Part shown: in pieces, positions 33,074 through 40,721 of the stretch
How the letters are laid out: every line of letters begins with the position of its first letter
How positions within the stretch are numbered: the stretch's first letter is position 1
Assembly: GCA_046542845.1 (NCBI GenBank)
Contig: JBKHAN010000001.1
Span: forward strand, 1 to 64,000
Length of the DNA: 64,000 bases
Source: SKKC01 sp046542845
Lineage (GTDB): Bacteria; Spirochaetota; Spirochaetia; DSM-27196; SKKC01
Direction of reading: 5' to 3'
Notes under the pieces: generated by a model
The model's database searches: none
Told to the model about the DNA's origin: nothing
Seen by the model: only the letters and a program-made list of their open reading frames with translations
Program-made: the position numbers and the translations under genes

Positions 33074-33892
33074 ATGAAACTGCATCTTCTGGGCTCGGGC
33101 TCAGCTGAGGGCTGGCCGGCTCCATTCTGCGACTGTGCCGCGTGCACCCGATCGCGAGAGGCAGGCGGGCGAAACATCCGCACGCGAAGCAACGCGATTA
33201 TCGACTCTGATCTGAAAATAGACTGGAGCGCCGACACGCTCATGCAGTTACAGCGTGATGGTGTCAGCCTCAGCGGCCTTCGGACCATCCTGTTTACGCA
33301 CGAGCACGCCGATCACGTCGTGCCAAGTGAGCTTGCCTGGATGATGCCGCCATTCTCGCAGACTCCACCCCGGGCTCCAGTATCCGTATACGCGAACGAC
33401 GTCGTCTGCGCGCTGCTCCGGGATGCAGCAGGTGGCGAGCTCCCGGAAGAGATGGAACTGCACGAGCTTCAACCATTTACGACCGTGCGTATCGATGCGG
33501 CAACGCTCCTGACCCCGCTTCCGGCCAATCACACCGAGAAAGCGCTCGTGTTTCGCATCGAACGGAGCGGGACGGTGTTGTTCTACGGTCACGACTCCGG
33601 GATATATCCGGAAGCCACAATCGAGGCCCTGTCTGCGGGACGGTCCCTTGATGTGGCCCTGTTTGACTGTAATAATGGACCGGGGCCGTCGTCCAATACG
33701 GGACATATGGACATCGCGGGAATGACGGAGGTTGTCGAGCGGCTACGTCGCCGGGAGGTTATTCACTCCCGCAGCAGGATCGTTGCAACCCACTTCTCGC
33801 ACAATTGTGGGGCGCTGCACCATGAGCTGGAGGCCTTACTGACACCGTCGGGAATTGAAGCCGCATACGACGGGATGACCATCGTTGCGTGA
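33074..33892 (+). CDS. Metallo-beta-lactamase fold hydrolase, PhnP-like
   Basis: The 272-residue enzyme has the metal motif TILFTHEHADHV, plus LLPANHT-like and GHDSG elements, and GHMDI downstream. The N-terminus LLGSGSAEGWPAPFCDCAACTRSR, with paired Cys, resembles PhnP-type phosphodiesterases, which hold an extra zinc through CxxC. Members hydrolyse cyclic phosphates or related small substrates. Here no phn genes are nearby, so the substrate is unknown. Start ATG 33074 (MKLHLLGSG) fits the family, and the longer frame from 33035 does not. Confidence 0.85.
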   Translation: MKLHLLGSGSAEGWPAPFCDCAACTRSREAGGRNIRTRSNAIIDSDLKIDWSADTLMQLQRDGVSLSGLRTILFTHEHADHVVPSELAWMMPPFSQTPPRAPVSVYANDVVCALLRDAAGGELPEEMELHELQPFTTVRIDAATLLTPLPANHTEKALVFRIERSGTVLFYGHDSGIYPEATIEALSAGRSLDVALFDCNNGPGPSSNTGHMDIAGMTEVVERLRRREVIHSRSRIVATHFSHNCGALHHELEALLTPSGIEAAYDGMTIVA

Positions 33893-33962
33893 CCGCCCCG
33901 TCGACATGTGGTCAGATTTGTGGTGTTTGACGAAAAAACGCGAACCGGTGTATCACTGCGTC

Positions 33963-33991
33963 TTGACGTTCGCATGAGCCAACTTTATTAT
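33963..33991 (+). promoter_or_regulatory. Sigma-70-like promoter of the 34042 lipoprotein gene
   Basis: TTGACG (33963-33968), a 17 bp spacer and TATTAT (33986-33991) give the clearest housekeeping-type promoter in the window, about 50 bp before the start codon. The only open space upstream is about 70 bp after the PhnP-like gene. Confidence 0.7.
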
Positions 33992-34041
33992 GACCTACAT
34001 CACATATACGTGAATCTGGTAACAGAAAAGGAGATTTTTGT

Positions 34042-34833
34042 ATGAGAAAAGCATTGCTAGTCGCAATAACGTTTGCGCTCGTACTTGCCGGGTGTGACAA
34101 TGGTAGCACCGAGGCTGCCGGTCCCGAATTCGCGCCGGATCAGACCGCTGAAGCGTACATATACATTCACGGCGGATACGTCGGGCAGGCGATCGCGAGC
34201 ACCAATTCCGACGGCGAGATCAGCGTAGAGCTCGACGAGGCGTTTCTCCCCCACACCCTCGCGGCCGTAGATCTTGAAGAAGACGAGTGGAATGAAGATA
34301 ACACTGTGTCGTACGTCGTTCGCGGGAGCGAAAATTTCGTTGCGAAGTACATCGAGTACAACGGCACGAATTACGTTGGAACGACCGTCGGAACGTCGGT
34401 CACTTACGTCGAAGCAGACGAAGACGGCGAACCTGCCGGTCAGCAGGATCTTGAGCTCCTGATCATTCGCGACCAGGGTTCGATGGCCGAGTATTTCGAC
34501 GTTATTCAGGACGAAGGATTCGGCATTATGACCGAGTTTGGCGGTAGCGTAGAACCTGTGACGACAACAAGCTATGGACAGGTCACCAAGCGCGGTTCAA
34601 GCTACTGGAACTTTGGTCTCGGATGGCAGGGCAATATCGACGCGATCGAATCGTTTATCGCCGAAAACGGCTTCAACTATAATCTCGATGACGTATCTCG
34701 CGCAGAGGAACCGAATGACGAGGACCTGCGACCATGGTCGGTTGCGGACACCGTTACCGGTGCAACGCTTTCGGACTTCACCGACTATTTTGCACTCGCG
34801 CAGATGGCTCTCGCGCAGCTTGAGCGGAACTAA
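34042..34833 (+). CDS. Lipoprotein of unknown function
   Basis: A 263-residue secreted lipoprotein with signal peptide and lipobox LVLAGC (Cys18). The mature part is acidic, with a repeated-looking module: YIHGGYVGQAIASTNSDGEISVELDEAFLP near the start and NYVGTTVGTSVTYVEADEDGE later. The pattern G-Y-x-G-x plus SDG-x-I resembles FMN-binding-like or pheromone-type lipoproteins of spirochaetes, but the covalent flavin site (S/T-GAT) is not seen. A GGAG site precedes the ATG. It is a single-gene unit with its own strong promoter and terminator. Function unknown. Confidence 0.75.
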   Translation: MRKALLVAITFALVLAGCDNGSTEAAGPEFAPDQTAEAYIYIHGGYVGQAIASTNSDGEISVELDEAFLPHTLAAVDLEEDEWNEDNTVSYVVRGSENFVAKYIEYNGTNYVGTTVGTSVTYVEADEDGEPAGQQDLELLIIRDQGSMAEYFDVIQDEGFGIMTEFGGSVEPVTTTSYGQVTKRGSSYWNFGLGWQGNIDAIESFIAENGFNYNLDDVSRAEEPNDEDLRPWSVADTVTGATLSDFTDYFALAQMALAQLERN

Positions 34834-34867
34834 ATACGGCCTGACCGGAACAATCGGTCACGCAGGA

Positions 34868-34902
34868 GCGTACGGCGAATTATCGCCGTACGCTTTTTTT
34901 TT
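34868..34902 (+). terminator. Intrinsic terminator after the 34042 lipoprotein gene
   Basis: GCGTACGGCGA and TCGCCGTACGC form an 11 bp stem with an ATTA loop, followed by nine T residues. It ends the rightward gene and sits just before the 3' end of the convergent gene. Confidence 0.92.
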
Positions 34903-34904
34903 GC

Positions 34905-35375
34905 TCAGTTGCGAATGAGGGCCTGAATCCCGGGGGGTGCGTCCTCGACGAGAATCAGAACAGCAGGCCACGTCAATGCCTGCGTGACCATCGCGTCGGG
35001 GGGTGGACTCAACTCGCGGATATGGATGGTTATGAACTCGGATCCGCGCTCGATATCTGCGATTTCCAGACCGTAGCCGCCTGTCCGGCGACGCCCGAGA
35101 AACGCAGCTACGACAACCTGCCTGTCGAAATCGACGTTCGCGAGCGAAGATCCGCGACGCAGGAGATCGGTTCGGTCCATTTCTCTGAGTACTGCCTCAA
35201 GCTCTTCCGGTGTCCGTATTGTCTGCGCACCGGGACTCGGTCGCTCAAGGGTCCCCTCGGCGACAATCCGAACGCCGTTCACCTCCTCCTCTTCGCTCAT
35301 CTCCGAAGAAGGAGCCCCTGAAGTCGAACAGGCGACCATTACGCCGAGTACAAGTAAAAAAACCGATGATTTCAT
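34905..35375 (-). CDS. PrcB-like lipoprotein
   Basis: This protein of about 156 residues has a signal peptide (MKSSVFLLVLGVMVAC) with lipobox VMVAC. The C-terminal ~75 residues match the PrcB C-terminal domain pattern: DRQVVVAAFLGRRRTGGYGL, then IHIRELSPPPDAMVTQALTWPAVLI. In Treponema denticola PrcB is an accessory lipoprotein of the dentilisin (PrtP) protease complex. No PrtP homologue is present here, so the partner is unknown. Start ATG 35375 or, in frame, 35387. The ribosome site is poor for both. Confidence 0.75.
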   Translation of the reverse strand: MKSSVFLLVLGVMVACSTSGAPSSEMSEEEEVNGVRIVAEGTLERPSPGAQTIRTPEELEAVLREMDRTDLLRRGSSLANVDFDRQVVVAAFLGRRRTGGYGLEIADIERGSEFITIHIRELSPPPDAMVTQALTWPAVLILVEDAPPGIQALIRN

Positions 35376-35479
35376 GAGAAAGAGCATTAGCGCAGCGCGG
35401 CGGGGAAATCCAGCTGCCACACAGGGCGTCGTATCCGCGCGCACTTGACGGGGGTCGTGTATCGTTCAATAGTATGTAA

Positions 35480-35497
35480 GTACTATATCTATAGTAC
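35480..35497. promoter_or_regulatory. YtrA/GntR-like operator upstream of an ABC-2 exporter
   Basis: GTACTATA and TATAGTAC flank a TC centre: a perfect 8+8 palindrome 12 bp before the start codon. GTACTA...TAGTAC is the operator type of YtrA-subfamily GntR repressors, which usually control ABC-2 exporters like the one that follows. No GntR gene is seen in the window. Confidence 0.6.
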
Positions 35498-35509
35498 ATC
35501 GAGAGTACC

Positions 35510-36385
35510 ATGAAAGAACAGAATGGAGTCGAAGCGCTGCGGGTACACGACATCGCGTATTCCTACGGTAATACGAAGGCAGTCCGGGGGATCTCATTCT
35601 CGGTGGCACGGGGTGAGGTATTCGGTTTTCTCGGTCCGAACGGTGCAGGCAAGTCTACGACCATAAAAATGCTCACCGGGCAGCTTGTTCCACAGAACGG
35701 AAGCATTCACATTCTCGGAACGCCGGTGCGCGGTCATTCAGCTGAGGTGCATCAGAAGATCGGGGTCTGTTTCGAGGAAAAAAATCTGTATCTGCACATG
35801 TCCGCAGAAGAAAACCTGAAGTTCTTTGCATCGTTGTTCGGAATCCGGAAACCGGATGTGGAAGGCCTGCTTGAGCGGGTTAACCTTTCCTCCCGCGGGC
35901 GGGACCGGGTCAGCACGTATTCGAAAGGAATGCGGCAACGCCTCATGATTGCGCGTGCCCTGATCAACGACCCCGCTGTACTCTTTCTCGACGAACCGAC
36001 AGACGGACTCGACCCGGTGTCGGCCCGCGAAATCAGGGCAATTATTCGCGAGCGTGCAGAACAGGGAACGGCTGTCATCCTGACCACTCACGACATGCAC
36101 GAGGCGGACACTCTTTCCGACCGTGTTGCTTTCATTACCGAAGGCACGCTGCACGCGATCGATACACCGGAGAATCTGAAACTCATGTACGGTTCACGCA
36201 GCGTGACGGTGCGCCGAAGAAACGACGACTCGAGCATCGAGGAGATACAGCTCGCCCTGGACACCGACACGACAGCGTCTCAACTGGCACAGACGCTATC
36301 GTCGGGGTCGGTTCTTACCATACACACTGAAGAAGCAAGCCTCGAAGATATCTTTGTCGAAGTCACCGGACGAGGACTCAGGTAA
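35510..36385 (+). CDS. ABC-2 type exporter ATPase (NatA/CcmA-like)
   Basis: The 291-residue ATPase has Walker A GPNGAGKSTT, signature YSKGMRQRLMIAR, Walker B VLFLDEPTDGLDP and the H-loop TTHDMHEADTLSDR. A C-terminal domain (about 215-291) resembles the DUF4162-like tail of drug and sodium exporters. It is the first gene of a three-gene operon with two permeases. The stop and next start share bases (TAATG). The likely role is export of a drug, ion or cell-envelope compound. The substrate is not defined. Confidence 0.92.
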   Translation: MKEQNGVEALRVHDIAYSYGNTKAVRGISFSVARGEVFGFLGPNGAGKSTTIKMLTGQLVPQNGSIHILGTPVRGHSAEVHQKIGVCFEEKNLYLHMSAEENLKFFASLFGIRKPDVEGLLERVNLSSRGRDRVSTYSKGMRQRLMIARALINDPAVLFLDEPTDGLDPVSAREIRAIIRERAEQGTAVILTTHDMHEADTLSDRVAFITEGTLHAIDTPENLKLMYGSRSVTVRRRNDDSSIEEIQLALDTDTTASQLAQTLSSGSVLTIHTEEASLEDIFVEVTGRGLR

Positions 36386-37539
36386 TGAGACTCATTCTGA
36401 CGATTCTCCGCAAGGACCTCATTGAGTTCTCGCGCGAAAAGGTCTACCTCGTCCTTTCTATTGTCGGTCTCGTGATGTTCGTGGCTGTTTTCTGGATCAT
36501 GCCGGAAACTGCAGGCGAACAGACGACCATCGGAATCTATGCGGGAGAGAATCCGGAACTGATACAAGCGCTCGATCAGGTTGACCGCGACGACGGCCTC
36601 GAAATCATCCGATTCACCAGGGCCGATGATCTTCAACACGTGATAGCGGGAGACCTCGAATCCTGGGTTCGGGAAGACGGTCGGCTCGTGCTTCGCGATA
36701 GGGAGTCGGGCGACGACAGACCAGATCACGCACGGAGAGTCAGGCCGGTCGTTGGCGTTGCATTTCCGGAATCCTGGAATACGCGGGATCAGGCGACCGC
36801 GCTCCTGTACGTTAACAACGATACGCCAACAGAGATTCGCAACGCAATGGAGAGCATGGTGCGCGAACTCGCCCTCGCGGTTTCGGGAGCACCGCTTCCG
36901 ATCTCCCAGCCTCCCGAGGACGAGATTATTCTCGGAACCGACCGGCTCGGAAATCGGATCACCCCGCGCGAGCGCATAAGACCACTGCTCGCGTATTTTG
37001 TTCTCATGATGGAGACCTTCGCACTCGCATCACTCATTGCCGCAGAGATATCACAGCGGACGGTCCTTGCCGTCATTGCAAGCCCCGCGAAGCTCTCGGA
37101 CGTCCTCGCCGCCAAGGCCATACACGGCGTTGCGCTTGCGAGTGTGCAGGCACTGATTTTACTCGCCGCTGTCGGGTCGTTCACCGCGACGAACTGGTTT
37201 TCACTCATCGTGGCCGCCGTGCTTGGAGCCGGCATGTTTACCGGAATCGCAATGCTCGTCGGTTCTGCAGGTCGGGATTTCATAGAAAACCTGTTCCTGA
37301 CGACCGCTCTGGTCATTCCGCTCGCGATCCCCGCATTCTCGGTACTGTTTCCCGGCATGAGCGCTGAATGGGTCCGCTTCGTGCCGAGTTACGGAATCAT
37401 GAACATACTGACAGAGGTCACGAACAATGGGGCGGCGTTCGAAGGTGTCGCCCCGACCATGCTGGCATCGCTGGCGTGGGTTGCCGCAATCTTCGGGCTC
37501 GGATTGCTCGTTCTGACACGGAAGGTTCGATCTCTATGA
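36385..37539 (+). CDS. ABC-2 type permease, first subunit
   Basis: This 384-residue membrane protein has one N-terminal helix (VYLVLSIVGLVMFVAVFWIM), a large soluble loop of about 180 residues and five C-terminal helices, the NatB/ABC2_membrane_3 topology. NRITPRERIRPLLAYFVLMMETFALASLIAAEISQ fits the helix 2 region (I cite it as two parts: NRITPRERIRPLL and AYFVLMMETFALASLIAAEI). It overlaps the ATPase gene and the second permease gene (ATGA), so all three are coupled and probably form a heterodimeric exporter. Confidence 0.88.
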   Translation: MRLILTILRKDLIEFSREKVYLVLSIVGLVMFVAVFWIMPETAGEQTTIGIYAGENPELIQALDQVDRDDGLEIIRFTRADDLQHVIAGDLESWVREDGRLVLRDRESGDDRPDHARRVRPVVGVAFPESWNTRDQATALLYVNNDTPTEIRNAMESMVRELALAVSGAPLPISQPPEDEIILGTDRLGNRITPRERIRPLLAYFVLMMETFALASLIAAEISQRTVLAVIASPAKLSDVLAAKAIHGVALASVQALILLAAVGSFTATNWFSLIVAAVLGAGMFTGIAMLVGSAGRDFIENLFLTTALVIPLAIPAFSVLFPGMSAEWVRFVPSYGIMNILTEVTNNGAAFEGVAPTMLASLAWVAAIFGLGLLVLTRKVRSL

Positions 37540-38600
37540 ACACGAAACGAGTGCTGAGCATCCTGAAAAAAGACGTGCAGGTCAGTCCCCGATCACCCCT
37601 TGTATTGTTCGCGCTGGTTCTCCCCGTCGCGTTGACCGGTGTACTGCACCTCGTTTTCGGGAGCTCTTTCAACGCCCCTCCGGATCTCGCGTACGTAGAC
37701 CGTGGTTCCTCACAGATGGTTCAGGCGCTTCGCGACTCCGAAGCCGTCGGGCTTCACGAGCTCGACGACGAAGCCGAGCTGCGCGAGCGCGTAGGCTCAG
37801 GCAGTTTCGACGCCGGACTTATGCTTCCGGAAGACTTTGACGAGCAGGTACGCTCGGGCGAACGCCCGCAGCTTCAGCTGTACATCAGCGGAGAGAGTTA
37901 CGCAACGGATCGCCTCGTCGTGTCGGTCAGCACCATAGATGCGGTCAGAGAGATTTCCGGGAGCAATCCACCGCTGTCCGTAGAGACCGTCGATCTCGGG
38001 AACGACGACCACGTGCCGCTCGCCACCCGATTCGTGCCCGTCGTCGCGATGTATGCGTTTCTGATAGCAGGGCTCTTTGTACCCGCGGCAAGCATTGTCG
38101 ACGAACGTGAACGCGGCACCCTGACCGCAGTAACCGTAACTCCGGCGAGTCTGAGCGACCTGCTCGCAGCAAAACTGCTGTTCGGTATGGTTCTGACGAT
38201 TATCATGACGCTGGTCACGCTGGGATTGAACGACGCGTTCGGATCGAGCCTGTCGACCATGGTGCTCGTAATTGTTCTGACGTCGGCATTCTGGTCACTG
38301 CTCGGGCTGATCGTCGGCCTGCTTTCGAAAAATTCGCAGACCCTGTTTGCCGTTGTAAAAGGATCGGGAGCCCTGCTTATGGCGCCGGTCGTCTTCTATC
38401 TGTTCCCCGACTGGCCGCAGTGGATCGCCTCGCTGTTTCCCACATACTGGGCAATCGACCCCCTGTGGCAAATCATGGCGAACGATGCAGGCTTTGCCGA
38501 TGTTCGTGCTTCACTCGCGGTGGTGCTCGGCCTGAGTGCAGCGCTCGCACTTGTTGTAGCGGCGCTCGCGAGGAAATTGGGTGCCGGTGGGCGGGTGTAG
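37536..38600 (+). CDS. ABC-2 type permease, second subunit
   Basis: The 354-residue permease has the same layout as its neighbour: an N-terminal helix (SPLVLFALVLPVALTGVLHLVF), an extracytoplasmic loop of about 140 residues (DLAYVDRGSSQMVQALRDSE), and five or six C-terminal helices with the EERGTLTAVTVTPAS-like region (DERERGTLTAVTVTPASLSD) characteristic of ABC-2 membrane proteins. Start ATG 37536 overlaps the preceding stop (ATGA). It is convergent with the DUF89 gene, 15 bp away. Confidence 0.88.
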   Translation: MNTKRVLSILKKDVQVSPRSPLVLFALVLPVALTGVLHLVFGSSFNAPPDLAYVDRGSSQMVQALRDSEAVGLHELDDEAELRERVGSGSFDAGLMLPEDFDEQVRSGERPQLQLYISGESYATDRLVVSVSTIDAVREISGSNPPLSVETVDLGNDDHVPLATRFVPVVAMYAFLIAGLFVPAASIVDERERGTLTAVTVTPASLSDLLAAKLLFGMVLTIIMTLVTLGLNDAFGSSLSTMVLVIVLTSAFWSLLGLIVGLLSKNSQTLFAVVKGSGALLMAPVVFYLFPDWPQWIASLFPTYWAIDPLWQIMANDAGFADVRASLAVVLGLSAALALVVAALARKLGAGGRV

Positions 38601-38615
38601 AGCGTTTGAACCGAG

Positions 38616-39791
38616 TCAGCCGAGATCGATCACCTGTATCACAGCGCGCTTTCCGTTGATTCGCCAACTTTGGTCTTCGGCGTCAAGTGCTGACACTGTT
38701 TCCTGATCGAGCCCCCATATAACATCGCTTTTCATACCGCGCAGAAGGATCATCGGTGGCAGCCCGCTCGTGCCAACCGCCGCGCGAACGTCCGTGCCAA
38801 TCGGCCAGATCGTGTCCTGAAACACGCGGCGGTAGTTCAGGTCTCCTTTTACGATAAGAAGGTCCGCCGTCTCGAGCACGCGGCGCATCCGCAGCGGGAG
38901 GTCGGGGAAAAACAGCGTCGAACACCAGTACGGATCGGGCTGCAGGTGTATACGCTCATCATCAAAGCCTGTCTGTATATCCCTCGCGATTGCACGAACG
39001 GCGTCCGACCCGGCCGAACCGGCGCGTTCGAGAAAATAGTGCACATCGCGTACCGTGGTATCGCTTACATAGGTAGGATGGTACTTCACATGACACACAA
39101 CATCCGCCCCCGACAGCAGAAGCTCCCGAATCAGTAACAGGTCACCCGCAAGTTCTGCGCCCGCGTTGTCGGTCACGATGTGTACGCGTCTCGCTGTTCT
39201 CAGCAGCTTGAGCGCTTCAGTCTCGTCGTGTACCACCAGCAGATCTGCGGTTCCATGGCCGCGCTCGGGAGACGTCCCTGCAGAGAAGCTCAGGTCGGCA
39301 CGGTTTCCCCATGTGGCAAACTCCATGGCCCGAAGCAACCTTGCCCCCGGATCATTGTCAGGGGTCTCCGCACTGCTGAAAAGCCGTACCGGCGCGAAAG
39401 CGTGCGCATTGTCCAGATCCGCCTTTTTTGTGTACCAGAACGGATCGCGTCCATGCTCGAAGAAACGAGACGCGTCCAGTATGAGTCTGAAGGCGTAGGT
39501 TTCCGCGAAGAACCACGGTGCGTCGTGCCAGTGTTCATCGCGGTGCGGTTCAAATTGCCTCATCCACCATTCGTAGTCGTACCATGTGGCGCCCGGTTCA
39601 GGTATACGCGAGCCGACTTCGATTGCTTCGGCGAGTTCCAGAAGGCGGGCACGCTCAGGATCGGTAAAGTCGGGGTTCGTGCGCGCGGTGTAGCGTATAT
39701 TCCCGGGAAGGCGTTTCTGCATGGTGTTCCACGCGAACCAGTTGCCTTCGTTCGTACGTATCGGGTCGATTGACCCGGATGCGGGTGTCAT
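38616..39791 (-). CDS. DUF89 metal-dependent phosphatase (ARMT1-like)
   Basis: The 391-residue protein shows the DUF89 damage-control phosphatase motifs: VTDNAGAELAGDLLLI (about residues 206-221, Asp/Asn metal ligands) and VKGDLNYRR (about 315-323). An N-terminal helical region (NWFAWNTMQKRLPGNIR) matches the subfamily III (ARMT1/YMR027W) pattern more than the PANK4-type. Family members dephosphorylate sugar phosphates or damaged phosphometabolites. It follows the N-acyltransferase gene by 33 bp in the same direction, at the end of the DinB/TANGO2 operon and two genes away from coaBC. Substrate unknown. Confidence 0.87.
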   Translation of the reverse strand: MTPASGSIDPIRTNEGNWFAWNTMQKRLPGNIRYTARTNPDFTDPERARLLELAEAIEVGSRIPEPGATWYDYEWWMRQFEPHRDEHWHDAPWFFAETYAFRLILDASRFFEHGRDPFWYTKKADLDNAHAFAPVRLFSSAETPDNDPGARLLRAMEFATWGNRADLSFSAGTSPERGHGTADLLVVHDETEALKLLRTARRVHIVTDNAGAELAGDLLLIRELLLSGADVVCHVKYHPTYVSDTTVRDVHYFLERAGSAGSDAVRAIARDIQTGFDDERIHLQPDPYWCSTLFFPDLPLRMRRVLETADLLIVKGDLNYRRVFQDTIWPIGTDVRAAVGTSGLPPMILLRGMKSDVIWGLDQETVSALDAEDQSWRINGKRAVIQVIDLG

Positions 39792-39824
39792 AGCTCGCGA
39801 GTATATCAGAGTTTTCGCACAGGC

Positions 39825-40721
39825 TCAGTGGCGTTCGATAAACCGTCGGCGCGTTTTCTCCGTAAGCCCGTTGACCGGTACGTGTATGGCGATCTCGAAC
39901 GCCCGGCCGAAATCCTCGTCGAACGCGATGTCGAACACCTCAAGCCGGGGACAGGCTTTCAGATACGAGACAAGTATTGCGGGAATCTGCCACCCGTCGC
40001 GCGACGCACACCCGGTCAATGCTTCAAGCGTTGCCGTACACTCAGGGTCGGCGTGGTCTGCTGCGTCAAGCATTTCCTTCACGACGGCGCGGTCTCTCGC
40101 GCACACATCGCCCGATGCCGCCCGGTAGTGCGTATCGAGAAAGGTCCACAGGGTTCGAATCGCGGACGATGGCATGGTCGGGTAGACGGTGACGTTGCCA
40201 AAATACCCGGTCATGTCGGGCCAGATGCGGGTCAGAGCGCCGAGCCCCGACCAGACCGAAAACAGCCCCTGCACCGCGCGATGCGCGCGGCGGTTTACGA
40301 CCGACCGCCCGAGTTCGACAAGGTGCGGGAGCGTGCCGTTCACAAAGGCACGGGAAAAATCGAACAGACCGGCAGTGCGAAGACTCACAGCGGACAGTTG
40401 GTGCGATTCAAGCATGCGGCCGCAGTGCATCGCGCGGTACATGGCCACGAGCTCCCCGTGCTCGCGGTCGAAGGATACGATCTGCAGATAGCGAGGGATA
40501 CCGGTATCGTGTCTGTCGAGGTCGCGGGGCAGGTTTCGGCCGGCACCTTCCGCCCGGTACTCGGCTTCCCTGATCCGTCCGATCTCGTTAAGGACCTCCG
40601 GACAGTCCGGACCGTCAAAGATGTGTATTTCCAGATCGTGAAACCTCGTCAACTCAGTATCGCTACCCAGCTCGCGTCGCAACTGCTCCGGGTCACTTGG
40701 TGGCGCGACCGTCTCTATCAT
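39825..40721 (-). CDS. GNAT-fold N-acyltransferase, OlsB/hemolysin-like
   Basis: This 298-residue protein matches the acyl-ACP-dependent N-acyltransferase family of OlsB, which puts the first fatty acyl chain on ornithine. Landmarks are IGRIREAEYRAEGAGRN, DRHDTGIPRYLQIVSFD, GELVAMYRAMHCGRM and the family motif LVELGRSVV. Its ATG overlaps the stop of the upstream TANGO2-acyltransferase gene (ATGA). OlsB plus an OlsA-like acyltransferase normally makes ornithine or other amino-acid lipids, so a membrane aminolipid is the likely product. No direct evidence for the head group. Confidence 0.83.
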   Translation of the reverse strand: MIETVAPPSDPEQLRRELGSDTELTRFHDLEIHIFDGPDCPEVLNEIGRIREAEYRAEGAGRNLPRDLDRHDTGIPRYLQIVSFDREHGELVAMYRAMHCGRMLESHQLSAVSLRTAGLFDFSRAFVNGTLPHLVELGRSVVNRRAHRAVQGLFSVWSGLGALTRIWPDMTGYFGNVTVYPTMPSSAIRTLWTFLDTHYRAASGDVCARDRAVVKEMLDAADHADPECTATLEALTGCASRDGWQIPAILVSYLKACPRLEVFDIAFDEDFGRAFEIAIHVPVNGLTEKTRRRFIERH

